Positions 8,639-17,353 of a stretch of DNA of 64,000 nt are shown here, one piece after another. The stretch comes from Clostridium akagii DSM 12554 (GTDB lineage Bacteria; Bacillota; Clostridia; Clostridiales; Clostridiaceae): positions 62,001 through 126,000 of the forward strand of contig NZ_KK366009.1 of NCBI RefSeq assembly GCF_000686725.1. Direction: 5' to 3'. The notes under the pieces are model-generated. The model worked only from the letters and a program-made list of their open reading frames with translations, did no database searches and was not told the origin of the DNA. The stretch's first letter is position 1. Each line of letters opens with the position of its first letter. The translations under genes were made by a program, and so were the position numbers.

Positions 8639-11182
8639 TTGTTTAAATTAGTTGAATCTAAAAAGCGACTACTAACAATTTTAGTAGCGCTAATAGTAAT
8701 GTCCAATTTATTTAATGTTTCTACTGCAAATGCATCGGTAACTTCATTAGCTACCACCTCTATAAATATAGCAGATGCAAGAAAGCTAACTTCAGGGAAT
8801 GTTACTATTACTGGAATTGTAACAACAGTTAGTGGGGATAATTTATTTATTCAAGACAATACTGCGGGGATTTGTGTTTTTAATTCTAAGGCAAAATCTG
8901 CAGTAAAAAAAGGAGATCAAATTCAAGTTACTGGGCCTCTATCAGTTTATAACAGTCTCTTAGAAATCACACCACAGGATGCTAGTAATATCACTACTTT
9001 GAGTTCAGGAAATGTTGTAACTCCTAAAGTTGTAAAGATAGCAGACATCAACTCAAATTTACAAAGCCAATTGGTTGAATTAGATAACCTAGTATTAACC
9101 ACTTACGATCCAACGGCTGATTCCACACTAACTGATTCCACTGGTAATATTGATATTTATAAAGTACCATCATTAAGTGGAATTTCTGCAGGGGATAAAG
9201 TAAATGTAATAGCTACAGTTTCACAATATCAGGCAAAATATGAACTTACTGTAGATAAGGCATCTAATGTAACAAAGATTAGCGGCGGAAGTGTGCCAAC
9301 ACCTTCTTCTGCAACTATTTCAGTACTAGCAACTTCAGATATACATGGACATGTGCTTAACTATGATTATGCTTCAAATGCTGCACCATCATCTTCTGTA
9401 GGACTCGCAAAGGTATCAACTTATGTTAATAGTGTAAGAGCAAAAAATTCCAATGTTATGCTTATTGATGATGGTGATACTATTCAAGGAACACCACTTT
9501 CCTATTATTTTGATAAGATAGATACAACTTCTGAGTACCCATTGATGAAAGCTATGGGAGCAATGAAGTATGATACATGGACCCTTGGAAACCATGAATT
9601 CAACTATGGATTACCAACTCTTAATAGAGTTATAAATGATGCAAATAAAGAAGGAATTAACGTATTATCAGCCAATACCTATAATAGTGATAATACAAAC
9701 TTTGTTAAACCATATTATATTAAGAACTTTATTGTAAATGGAAAAACAATTAAAGTAGGAATACTGGGACTTACAACAAAGTGTATACCAGATTGGGAAG
9801 ATCCTACACACTATGCAGGTCTTCATTTTAATGATTTAGTAGATGAAGCTAAATTATGGGTACCAAAGGTAAGAGCTGCTGGAGCTGATATAGTTATTGT
9901 AGCGGCGCATAGTGGGGAAGAAAGTGCATCTGATGTTATACCTGAAAATCAAGTAAAAGCAATTGCTACTAGTGTAAATGGTATAGATGCTATAGTAGCA
10001 GGTCATGTTCATAATACGGTAAATGATTTAACCTTAAAAGATCCAGCTGGTAAAGTCGTACCAGTAGTTGAACCTAATAAATGGGGGGCCTATGTTTCAC
10101 AAATTGATATAAGCCTAGATGCCAATGGAACTTTTACTGGATTGAACACAAAGAATGTACAAATGGATAATACTATTACTGAAGATCCTACAATAGTTCA
10201 ATTAATTCAGCCATATCAGGCTAAGACTTTAACCTATACACAAACTAAACTTGGAACCTCCACTGGTGAATTTGAAGGAGATGGACAAACAGTAAAGCCT
10301 ACTCCTATAATGGAATTAATAAATAAGGTACAACAAAATGCTGCAGGAACACAGCTTTCTATAGCAGCACCATTAAGTTCAGCAGCCTATATTCCAAAGG
10401 GTGACGTAACTATAAAGGATATAATGTCCGTATATGTTTATGAAAATTATCTTTATGGAGTAAAGATGACTGGTAAGCAACTTACGGATTGGATGGAATT
10501 CTCAGTAAGATATTACCAGCAAGTAAAAAATTCCAGTGATCCAATTGCTAAGGATTCGGCATTAAATGTTCCAGACTACAATTTAGACCAATTATATGGA
10601 GCAACCTATGATGTGGATTTAACACAACCAGGGTGTTCATTAGATCCAAACACAGGAAGGGTTGCTACTGATAACAGGATAAAGAATCTCAAGGTAAATG
10701 GAAAATTAGTTAGGGATACCGATACATTTACCGTTGCAATTAATGACTATAGATATAATGGCGGCGGGGGTTTTATGAAGGCTGCAGGACTAAGTAATAC
10801 TGATCCAAGTATTGTGACCTATAGCTCAACTAAGGCAATGGGCGATGATGGACAAGTGAGAAGCCTAATGATGAGCTATATTACAAATAATAAGACAATA
10901 ACTCCAGCTTGCTCAAATAATTGGGAGCTTTCCACTACGGCAGTAACTCAGCAGATAGATAATACAAGTACCACAGTAACATCACCAGTAGTAACACCAA
11001 TAGTAACACCTGTAAAGGCAGTGACAACTCCAGCTGTACAAGCAGCAGTGAAAAATTTGCCACAAACAGGCTCAGCATTAGATTTTGGTGTGCTTATGGA
11101 TGTGGGTGCGTTAAGTATTTCATTAGGGATAGCACTTTTAGTTACAATGAAATACAGAAAAAAGATGAAAAAAGTAGCATAG
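8639..11182 (+). CDS. cell-wall-anchored 5'-nucleotidase / 2',3'-cyclic phosphodiesterase with OB-like domains
   Basis: An 847-residue surface enzyme. The signal peptide spans about residues 8-33. Two OB-fold-like regions follow (about 40-125 and 130-215), as in YhcR-type nucleases. The metallophosphoesterase domain has D-I-H-G-H (about 233), D-D-G-D, G-N-H-E-F-N (about 316), A-H-S-G-E and G-H-V-H-N (about 454), which bind the two metal ions. A 5_nucleotid_C domain (about 515-735) supplies substrate binding. The C terminus is a sortase signal, L-P-Q-T-G (about 806) with a hydrophobic stretch and K/R tail. It probably dephosphorylates extracellular nucleotides to salvage nucleoside and phosphate. 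The TTG start at 8639 is fixed by AAAAGGGGGG immediately upstream; the ATG at 8612 precedes that site. Confidence 0.9.
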   Translation: MFKLVESKKRLLTILVALIVMSNLFNVSTANASVTSLATTSINIADARKLTSGNVTITGIVTTVSGDNLFIQDNTAGICVFNSKAKSAVKKGDQIQVTGPLSVYNSLLEITPQDASNITTLSSGNVVTPKVVKIADINSNLQSQLVELDNLVLTTYDPTADSTLTDSTGNIDIYKVPSLSGISAGDKVNVIATVSQYQAKYELTVDKASNVTKISGGSVPTPSSATISVLATSDIHGHVLNYDYASNAAPSSSVGLAKVSTYVNSVRAKNSNVMLIDDGDTIQGTPLSYYFDKIDTTSEYPLMKAMGAMKYDTWTLGNHEFNYGLPTLNRVINDANKEGINVLSANTYNSDNTNFVKPYYIKNFIVNGKTIKVGILGLTTKCIPDWEDPTHYAGLHFNDLVDEAKLWVPKVRAAGADIVIVAAHSGEESASDVIPENQVKAIATSVNGIDAIVAGHVHNTVNDLTLKDPAGKVVPVVEPNKWGAYVSQIDISLDANGTFTGLNTKNVQMDNTITEDPTIVQLIQPYQAKTLTYTQTKLGTSTGEFEGDGQTVKPTPIMELINKVQQNAAGTQLSIAAPLSSAAYIPKGDVTIKDIMSVYVYENYLYGVKMTGKQLTDWMEFSVRYYQQVKNSSDPIAKDSALNVPDYNLDQLYGATYDVDLTQPGCSLDPNTGRVATDNRIKNLKVNGKLVRDTDTFTVAINDYRYNGGGGFMKAAGLSNTDPSIVTYSSTKAMGDDGQVRSLMMSYITNNKTITPACSNNWELSTTAVTQQIDNTSTTVTSPVVTPIVTPVKAVTTPAVQAAVKNLPQTGSALDFGVLMDVGALSISLGIALLVTMKYRKKMKKVA

Positions 11183-11184
11183 AT

Positions 11185-11232
11185 AAAAAAACTGTTCTAA
11201 ATCATTTATATATTGATTTAGAACAGTTTTTA
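11185..11232. terminator. bidirectional intrinsic terminator
   Basis: An approximately 18-bp near-perfect stem (AAAAACTGTTCTAAATCA with its complement) with T-runs on both strands. It serves the nucleotidase gene and the convergent membrane protein gene, whose last codons at 11202 lie inside the hairpin. Confidence 0.85.
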
Positions 11233-11654
11233 TTATCAATTTTATAAAAACTTGTTATTAGTGTATAACCTAATAATAAACATATCACACTGCACATATT
11301 TGAAGATACAGAAACAACCAAATACATATTTGTAATAAATGATAGCCAGTTTATATTAAAATAAGTTATAAGTAAACATAAAACAAAGTATGCTGTAGGT
11401 ATTCCCAAAAATATTAGTTTGAATAAATTTATTTTCCATATTCCAGGCTTCGTAATTTCGTGAAAAAAACTTAATGAACCAACTAAAAAACCCAATATTA
11501 TAAATATAACAATATATAAAATATGGTATGGTAAAATATTGTAAGTGATTTGGGATTTCTCATATAAATTATTCAATAAATTATTAGTTAATATAATATA
11601 AAATAGTAGTATTAAGGTGTGAATAAAATTTTCTATCCAGTTTCTATTTTTCAT
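11202..11654 (-). CDS. uncharacterised integral membrane protein
   Basis: A 150-residue protein with four predicted membrane helices (about residues 10-28, 43-64, 77-98, 107-130) and short charged loops. AAGGAG stands 9 bases before the ATG. I do not recognise a family. Its 3' end overlaps the shared terminator. It lies upstream of, and divergent from, the cobalamin riboswitch; nothing else links it to that operon. Confidence 0.7.
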   Translation of the reverse strand: MKNRNWIENFIHTLILLFYIILTNNLLNNLYEKSQITYNILPYHILYIVIFIILGFLVGSLSFFHEITKPGIWKINLFKLIFLGIPTAYFVLCLLITYFNINWLSFITNMYLVVSVSSNMCSVICLLLGYTLITSFYKIDNKNCSKSIYK

Positions 11655-11807
11655 AAATTTATACTCCTTATATTAATAGGTTTATGGATGATTATTAATG
11701 CCATAATATTACAATAACAAAAAATAAGCAATAATTATATTGACATTGTGTTAACATAAATTATAATTGAAGATAGTAGAGTATTTTTAAATTTTAAAAT
11801 CAAATAT

Positions 11808-11952
11808 GAAAACATATAAGGGAATGCGGTTTAAATCCGCAGCAGCCCCCGCTACTGTGAGTACAGATGAAGGGCACATTATCACTGGAAAATTTTTTCT
11901 GGGAAGAGTGCCATTAAGATGAAGTACAAGTCAGGATATCTTTTATGTTTTC
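11808..11952 (+). promoter_or_regulatory. cobalamin (AdoCbl) riboswitch
   Basis: P1 is formed by GAAAACATA...AA at 11808 and TTTTATGTTTTC ending at 11952. Inside are GGGAA-TGCGGTTTAAATCCGCAGC, the B12-box core GCAGCCCCCGCTACTGTGA (11839-11859) and the closing AAGTCAGGATA element near 11928-11938, in the conserved order. The cobalamin-bound form would favour the downstream terminator at 12029 and repress the transport operon. Confidence 0.95.
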
Positions 11953-12028
11953 GTGATTTATCCACCTTCGGAGGGAAGGCATGGGATTATATTATGTGGG
12001 ATTTTTTGTGGTCCGCATAAATAAACTT

Positions 12029-12057
12029 TGCCAGACAGACGTCTGGCATATTTTTTT
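12029..12057 (+). terminator. riboswitch-controlled intrinsic terminator
   Basis: Perfect 8-bp stem TGCCAGAC/GTCTGGCA with a 4-base loop and T-rich tail. It ends just before the GGAGG of the first gene, so it can only serve as an attenuator for this operon. Confidence 0.88.
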
Positions 12058-12065
12058 GGAGGAAA

Positions 12066-12938
12066 ATGCGAAAAAAACTTGATAACATCCATGTATTTTC
12101 AACACTTGTACTTAATTTTGTGTTACTTATTTTGGTGATATGTTCAGACAATCCACTAATAGTAGGTGGAATATTTATACCTATTATGTGTATTTTGGTG
12201 GTAGCCAGTAAACTTTCATCACTAAAAAGAAGCATTTTATTGTTTGTTCCTTTTGCAATTTTAACAATCATTATTAACTTGATTTTTGTAACCCAAGGCA
12301 AAACAATAATATTTATTTTATTTAATAGAGCATTTACGCTTGAAGCATTTATATACGCATTATCTCTTTCCTTTAAGCTACTACTGGTAATTTTAATTTT
12401 TATGTTACTTGGGGTTATGATAGATTCGGATAAGGCAGTTTCATTTTTTTCTAGTGTTATGCCAAAAACTACAGTAACAATGATGATTTCATTAAAAATG
12501 TTTCCACAAATGAAAAAAAGGATGACTTCATTAAGGGAAATTTACAGTATAAGGGGTGTAGATTTTAAGGCGAAAGGTCTGAAAAATAAAATAAAAACCT
12601 ATGTTCCACTTTTGTCAGTAATTCTTGAAGACTCACTAGAGAGCGCTTTTGATATTGGAGAATCGTCCTTCGTACGAGGGTTTTTAAGTTCAAAGAGAAC
12701 AGTATATGACAGGAAGAAATTTATTAATAACGATTATATCATTCTTTTTTCATCAATGATTTTACTTGGGGCATTTATCATAATTAAAGCTTTAGGAAAA
12801 GATAATTTTAATGTTTATGATGATATTAATCTAAGCAAAATAATCAATAAAGGATCCATCACAATTTTTATTTTAACATTTGTATTAGCAGGTGAACTGC
12901 TATGTATTCTAAAGGAGAAAAAATATGTCATACATTAA
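12066..12938 (+). CDS. ecfT: ECF transporter transmembrane component EcfT (CbiQ family)
   Basis: A 290-residue membrane scaffold of an energy-coupling-factor importer. Hydrophobic helices lie at about residues 11-30, 33-50, 56-75, 95-118 and near the C terminus. Two Ala-Arg-Gly-type coupling motifs are visible as S-I-R-G (about 162) and F-V-R-G (about 206) in the cytoplasmic helices that dock on the ATPases. The ATG is directly preceded by GGAGG, right after the riboswitch terminator, so this is the first gene of the B12-controlled operon. It overlaps the ATPase gene by 14 bases, implying translational coupling. Confidence 0.92.
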   Translation: MRKKLDNIHVFSTLVLNFVLLILVICSDNPLIVGGIFIPIMCILVVASKLSSLKRSILLFVPFAILTIIINLIFVTQGKTIIFILFNRAFTLEAFIYALSLSFKLLLVILIFMLLGVMIDSDKAVSFFSSVMPKTTVTMMISLKMFPQMKKRMTSLREIYSIRGVDFKAKGLKNKIKTYVPLLSVILEDSLESAFDIGESSFVRGFLSSKRTVYDRKKFINNDYIILFSSMILLGAFIIIKALGKDNFNVYDDINLSKIINKGSITIFILTFVLAGELLCILKEKKYVIH

Positions 12939-14556
12939 GCTTGAAAATTTAGATTATTATTATCCTAGAGAAAAAATGAAGACATTAAATAATATCAATT
13001 TTGCTGTTGATCAAGGAGATATTGTACTTATAACAGGAAAATCTGGTTCGGGCAAGTCTACTCTTGCAAAATGTATAACAGGTGCAGTTCCTGATTTTTA
13101 TGGGGGTACTGTGGGTGGAAATGTTTATATAAAAGGGGAAAACATAAGAAATATTAGCCAAAAAGAAAGAGCAAAGGAAATAACTATGGTGTTTCAAGAT
13201 CCTGAACGGCAGCTTACCATGAATAGAGTTCATAGGGAAATAGCATTTGGACTTGAGAACGTTGGTACACCTGAGGAAAAAATAAAAAGAAGAGTTTTTG
13301 AATCACTTCAATTTACCAATATTTCACATATTGCATATAGGGACATAGTCTCCCTCTCAGGTGGCGAAAAACAAAAAGTAGCAATTACTGCTGCACTTAG
13401 TTATATGCCCAATTGCATTATTTTAGATGAACCTACCTCACAGCTTGATCCATCAGCTGCGGATGAAGTGTGTGCAATTATAAAAAAGATAAATATAGAA
13501 CTTGGCATAACAATTATAGTAATTGAACAAAGGGTTGATAGATGGTTTGATTTGGCTGATGAAATTTCAGTTATGGAGGATGGGAATATAATTTTTTATG
13601 GTGAAAAGGAATCTTATTATAAAAGTTTAGATAAAAGGCTTTTAGATTTTATGCCAACATATCTTAAGTTTGCGAAATTATTAAAAATGGAACAAATACC
13701 TGGAGATTTGAAACAAATGAGAAATAGTATAAAAAAATTAAAATTCAAAAGTCCAATAGATGAAGTTAAAAATAGTGGTAACATAATTATTGATATAAAA
13801 CACCTTTTTTGTACTTATGAAGATTACGAGGCAGTTAAGGATTTAAATGTTTCCATAAAAAAAGGCGATTTTATTGGAATTCTTGGTGCCAATGGCGCTG
13901 GCAAAAGTACTTTTATGAAAGCAATAATGGGCATTAAAAAATATAGTGGTAGCATTAAAGTTTTAGGGAGAGAAGTGGCTAAGTTGAAACTAAGGGATAT
14001 GGCTGGAACTATAGGCTATGTGTCACAAAATCCTAATGATTATCTAACAAAAGAGACAGTATACGAAGAAATAAAATTCACGCTGGATAACTTTAATATT
14101 AAAGATTACACCCTAATTGATGAAATACTAAAATCTTTTGATATATATGATGTAAAAGACAAGAATCCAAGAGATTTAAGTGGTGGGCAAAGACAAAGAG
14201 TTGCCATTGCTTCGATTATGGTGGTAAAACCAAAAATATTAATGTTAGATGAACCAACTAGAGGACTAGATATAAAAATAAAAGAAAACCTGGGCAAAGT
14301 GCTTAAGAAGATAAATAATCAGGGGACGACAGTGCTGTTAATAACCCATGACACAGACTTTGCAGGCGAGTTTTGTAGTGAATTTATGCTTATGTTTAGT
14401 GGTGAAAAAGTAGCTATAGGAAGTCGTGAAGAGGTCCTTGGGAATGGAATTTTTTATACTACAACCATAAACAAATTAATTAGAAGCCGTGAGAAAAATA
14501 TTTTCACATTAAAACAAGCACAGGAATTGTACGTAGAAAATGAGGAAACAAAATGA
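12925..14556 (+). CDS. ecfA: ECF transporter ATPase, fused EcfA-EcfA' (two ABC domains)
   Basis: A 543-residue protein holding both ATPase domains in one chain, unlike the usual separate EcfA1/EcfA2. Domain 1 has Walker A G-K-S-G-S-G-K-S-T (38-46), signature L-S-G-G-E-K-Q and Walker B I-I-L-D-E-P-T-S. Domain 2 (from about residue 285) has G-A-N-G-A-G-K-S-T, signature L-S-G-G-Q-R-Q-R and I-L-M-L-D-E-P-T-R. Both sites look catalytically complete. It powers uptake through EcfT. The start overlaps the end of ecfT, and its last codons overlap the S-component start (ATGA). Confidence 0.93.
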   Translation: MSYIKLENLDYYYPREKMKTLNNINFAVDQGDIVLITGKSGSGKSTLAKCITGAVPDFYGGTVGGNVYIKGENIRNISQKERAKEITMVFQDPERQLTMNRVHREIAFGLENVGTPEEKIKRRVFESLQFTNISHIAYRDIVSLSGGEKQKVAITAALSYMPNCIILDEPTSQLDPSAADEVCAIIKKINIELGITIIVIEQRVDRWFDLADEISVMEDGNIIFYGEKESYYKSLDKRLLDFMPTYLKFAKLLKMEQIPGDLKQMRNSIKKLKFKSPIDEVKNSGNIIIDIKHLFCTYEDYEAVKDLNVSIKKGDFIGILGANGAGKSTFMKAIMGIKKYSGSIKVLGREVAKLKLRDMAGTIGYVSQNPNDYLTKETVYEEIKFTLDNFNIKDYTLIDEILKSFDIYDVKDKNPRDLSGGQRQRVAIASIMVVKPKILMLDEPTRGLDIKIKENLGKVLKKINNQGTTVLLITHDTDFAGEFCSEFMLMFSGEKVAIGSREEVLGNGIFYTTTINKLIRSREKNIFTLKQAQELYVENEETK

Positions 14557-15254
14557 AGAAGATAATTATAGCATTCACCATATTAATTTTTGTTATACTT
14601 GGGTTTTTAACATTTAAGTTAAAGGGAGATTTTTCCTGGATTATTACCCTAGGAGTTATGATTATATTAGTTTTAAGTTATATATACTTTGAACAAAGTT
14701 CTCTTGGCAATAAGGAGATTGCACTGATTGCTACATTAAGTACCTTTGGTGCAATTGGAAGAGTTGTATTTGTACCTTTTCCCAATATAAAACCAACAAC
14801 TTTTATTGTAGCTATTTCAGGGCTTGTATTTGGACCTTATGAAGGATTTTTAATTGGAAGCACAACAGCTTTTGTTTCAAATATATTTTTAGGCCAGGGA
14901 CCTTGGACTCCCTGGCAGATGTTTGCTTGGGGTATGGTTGGCTTCATTTCTGGAATTATTGGAAAAAAGAAAAGTCATATTTCTGGGGAAATTTTTGCAT
15001 TCATTTGCTTTTTTTATGGATTCTTGTTTGATTGGATTATGGATTTGTGGTATGTGGTAGGCTTTATAAAACCACTTACTTTAAAAAGCATTATTTTCGC
15101 ATATCTTACAGGAATAACTTTTGATTTAGCACATGCAGCAAGCAGTTTTGTATTCTGCATAATATTTTTTGATGTATTTTATAGGGTGATGGACAGATTT
15201 AAAAGAAGACTTGAAATTACATATATAAAGAAATACGAGGAGGAGAAAAATTGA
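14553..15254 (+). CDS. ECF transporter substrate-specific (S) component, probable cobalamin
   Basis: A 233-residue membrane protein with six to seven hydrophobic segments. The stretch A-x-G-R-V-V-F-V-P-F-P-N-I-K-P followed by G-L-V-F-G-P-Y-E-G-F and G-Q-G-P-W-T-P-W-Q-M is typical of the S-component group predicted for cobalamin or its precursors (CblT-like). The window does not prove the ligand; the riboswitch and surface proteins of the same operon point to a corrinoid. It overlaps ecfA by four bases, and its stop overlaps the TTG start of the next gene. The N terminus has an extra hydrophobic segment. Confidence 0.85.
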   Translation: MKKIIIAFTILIFVILGFLTFKLKGDFSWIITLGVMIILVLSYIYFEQSSLGNKEIALIATLSTFGAIGRVVFVPFPNIKPTTFIVAISGLVFGPYEGFLIGSTTAFVSNIFLGQGPWTPWQMFAWGMVGFISGIIGKKKSHISGEIFAFICFFYGFLFDWIMDLWYVVGFIKPLTLKSIIFAYLTGITFDLAHAASSFVFCIIFFDVFYRVMDRFKRRLEITYIKKYEEEKN

Positions 15255-17293
15255 AAAAAATCGGAAGGATTATACTTATATTATTAATGGCAATAACACT
15301 TTCTTTTAGCAATTTGGTAGCAGTAGCAAAGGCTGACACTAAGGGAAATTGTCTTGTTAGAATAGAAGGACTTAGTGGAACAATAGTTAAAGGTTACGGA
15401 ACAGGAAACACGGCAGAAGAAGTTGCAATTGATGTTCTTAAGCAAAATAAAATTCAGTATTCAGGAGATAAAAGTTATTTATCAGAAATTGATAATATAA
15501 AATCAGGTAGTATTCAGCACGGCTATGATGGATGGATGAATTATGTAAAACATGCAGATGGAAAAACAGTGGATGCACCTTATCCATATACGCCAGTTTC
15601 AGGTGATGAAATAGTATTTTATTATGGGAATAAGGATATGAACACTGCTTTTTTAAATTCATTAAAGTTTAGTCCTGAAGTGGTACAACCTGGTACCTCT
15701 TTTACAATGACATTTAGCTGGAAGCATGATTCCTATGATGATAATTGGAATCCAATACCAACAAATTCACCAATTGTTGGAGCTCAGGTTACTATTGATA
15801 ATGAAAATTATGTTACTAATAGTAATGGGGGCATACAGGTAAAAGGTCTTAAATATGGCAGTCACACTTATAAGATAAGTGGATATAACAAAGATCAACC
15901 GCCCACAGTGGTAATGGATGAAGGTACATTCAATATTGATGGTAAAAATGCGCCAGGATTTAGTTATAAAGATTCAAGTTATAGTAATACTATAGATAAT
16001 AATGGAATTTTAGCTGATGTAGACAAGGAAATTTCATCTACAGCTAATGCTTTGTCACAAATTTCTGACCCATGGATTGCTGTTGATATGAAAAAATTAG
16101 GGCTAAATTCAAATAAGCAATTTGCACTGGACTTTGCAAATACCATAAATGACAGTGGAGTTAAAAATATAAGCAACACGGAACTTGAAAAAGAAATTAT
16201 ATCACTTACTTCAATAGGATATACACCATATGATTTTATGGGACAAGATCTGGTGCAGGAGCTTTATAACAGAGATATAAATGATTTTCAGATTAATGAT
16301 TTAATATTTGCTTTAAGCGCATATAACTATGGAAATATTTCTAGTAGCAAGTATAAGATCACAAAAGATGACCTTAAAAATACTATAATAAACAAGAAAA
16401 TACCTACAGGGGGATGGACATTTACTGGGAATTTAGCAGACCCTGATATAACAGGAATGGCACTTTATGCCTTAGCACCTTATTATAATAGTGATAATAA
16501 GGTGAAGGCTTCAATAGATAGTGCAGTTAACTACCTAACAAACGCCGAAGACATTAGTGGATATATTTCGTCAAACAATGGTAAAACTAGTGAAACTCTT
16601 TCAATGGTAATACTCGGGCTTACATCAATTGGTATAGATCCAGGGCAAGGCGATTTTCTTAAAACTAATGGAAATTTAGTAAAGGCACTACTATCCTTTA
16701 AAGGAGTAAACGGGAATTATAAACATACTTTAGATGATCCCCTAGGTACGGATTTATCAACAGAAGAAGCATTAAGGGCACTTATCGCACTTAAAAGTTT
16801 TAATGATATTGGTAGTTATAATTTTTATTCTAGTAATATAGATGCAAGTAAACTTTCTGTTTACGATTATGCTAAGCAGGATACTTCTGGAAATCATGAG
16901 GAGCCAGCTAAGCAAGGAGGTCAGCCTAGTTTAGTAGCAGTAGTGCCGGGTAAAGAGGTAGCATCTATTGATCGGAGTACTACCCAAACAGGAAAGACTA
17001 CAATGCAACCAGTACAAACTGCATTATTACAAAATTCTCAGATTCAAGATAAGAAAACAACGCTTTCGGGGGAAGCAGTATCTTTATCAAATCCTAGTAA
17101 GTCATCAAGCACTAAGGAGTCAAGTCCACAGAAAAATGAAGAAAAACTAGTGAAAAATTCATCAAAAACATTAGCTACTAAAGGGGGATTTATCGATTCG
17201 GAAATTGTCATTTGTTTATTGCTTATAGTAATAGCTTTAGTTTCAGTAGGTGTAGTAGTCTTAAGAGGAAAAAGAAAAGCAGTAGTAAAATAA
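15251..17293 (+). CDS. surface protein with DUF4430 and alpha/alpha-barrel (prenyltransferase-like) domains; candidate cobalamin-capture protein
   Basis: A 680-residue exported protein. Signal peptide residues 1-29. DUF4430 (transcobalamin beta-like) domain at about 35-132, with the W-M-N-Y-V-K and G-D-E-I-V-F-Y-Y features. An Ig/carboxypeptidase-regulatory-like beta domain lies at about 145-228. A helical region at about 255-550 has squalene-cyclase/prenyltransferase-type repeats (G-G-W-T-F...D-P-D-I-T-G-M-A-L-Y-A-L-A, then T-S-E-T-L-S-M-V-I-L-G-L). A Ser/Gln/Lys-rich spacer leads to a C-terminal membrane anchor at about 652-673 with a basic tail. There is no LPxTG. Animal transcobalamin and intrinsic factor pair an alpha6/alpha6 barrel with this same beta domain, and the gene is in a B12-riboswitch operon, so corrinoid binding is a well-founded inference. 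TTG start with AGGAGGAG. Confidence 0.85.
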   Translation: MKKIGRIILILLMAITLSFSNLVAVAKADTKGNCLVRIEGLSGTIVKGYGTGNTAEEVAIDVLKQNKIQYSGDKSYLSEIDNIKSGSIQHGYDGWMNYVKHADGKTVDAPYPYTPVSGDEIVFYYGNKDMNTAFLNSLKFSPEVVQPGTSFTMTFSWKHDSYDDNWNPIPTNSPIVGAQVTIDNENYVTNSNGGIQVKGLKYGSHTYKISGYNKDQPPTVVMDEGTFNIDGKNAPGFSYKDSSYSNTIDNNGILADVDKEISSTANALSQISDPWIAVDMKKLGLNSNKQFALDFANTINDSGVKNISNTELEKEIISLTSIGYTPYDFMGQDLVQELYNRDINDFQINDLIFALSAYNYGNISSSKYKITKDDLKNTIINKKIPTGGWTFTGNLADPDITGMALYALAPYYNSDNKVKASIDSAVNYLTNAEDISGYISSNNGKTSETLSMVILGLTSIGIDPGQGDFLKTNGNLVKALLSFKGVNGNYKHTLDDPLGTDLSTEEALRALIALKSFNDIGSYNFYSSNIDASKLSVYDYAKQDTSGNHEEPAKQGGQPSLVAVVPGKEVASIDRSTTQTGKTTMQPVQTALLQNSQIQDKKTTLSGEAVSLSNPSKSSSTKESSPQKNEEKLVKNSSKTLATKGGFIDSEIVICLLLIVIALVSVGVVVLRGKRKAVVK

Positions 17294-17353
17294 AAAACTG
17301 AAATCTTGGAACCTAGTTGGTTTGTTTCTATAAAAAGAGAAGGTGCATAGAAA

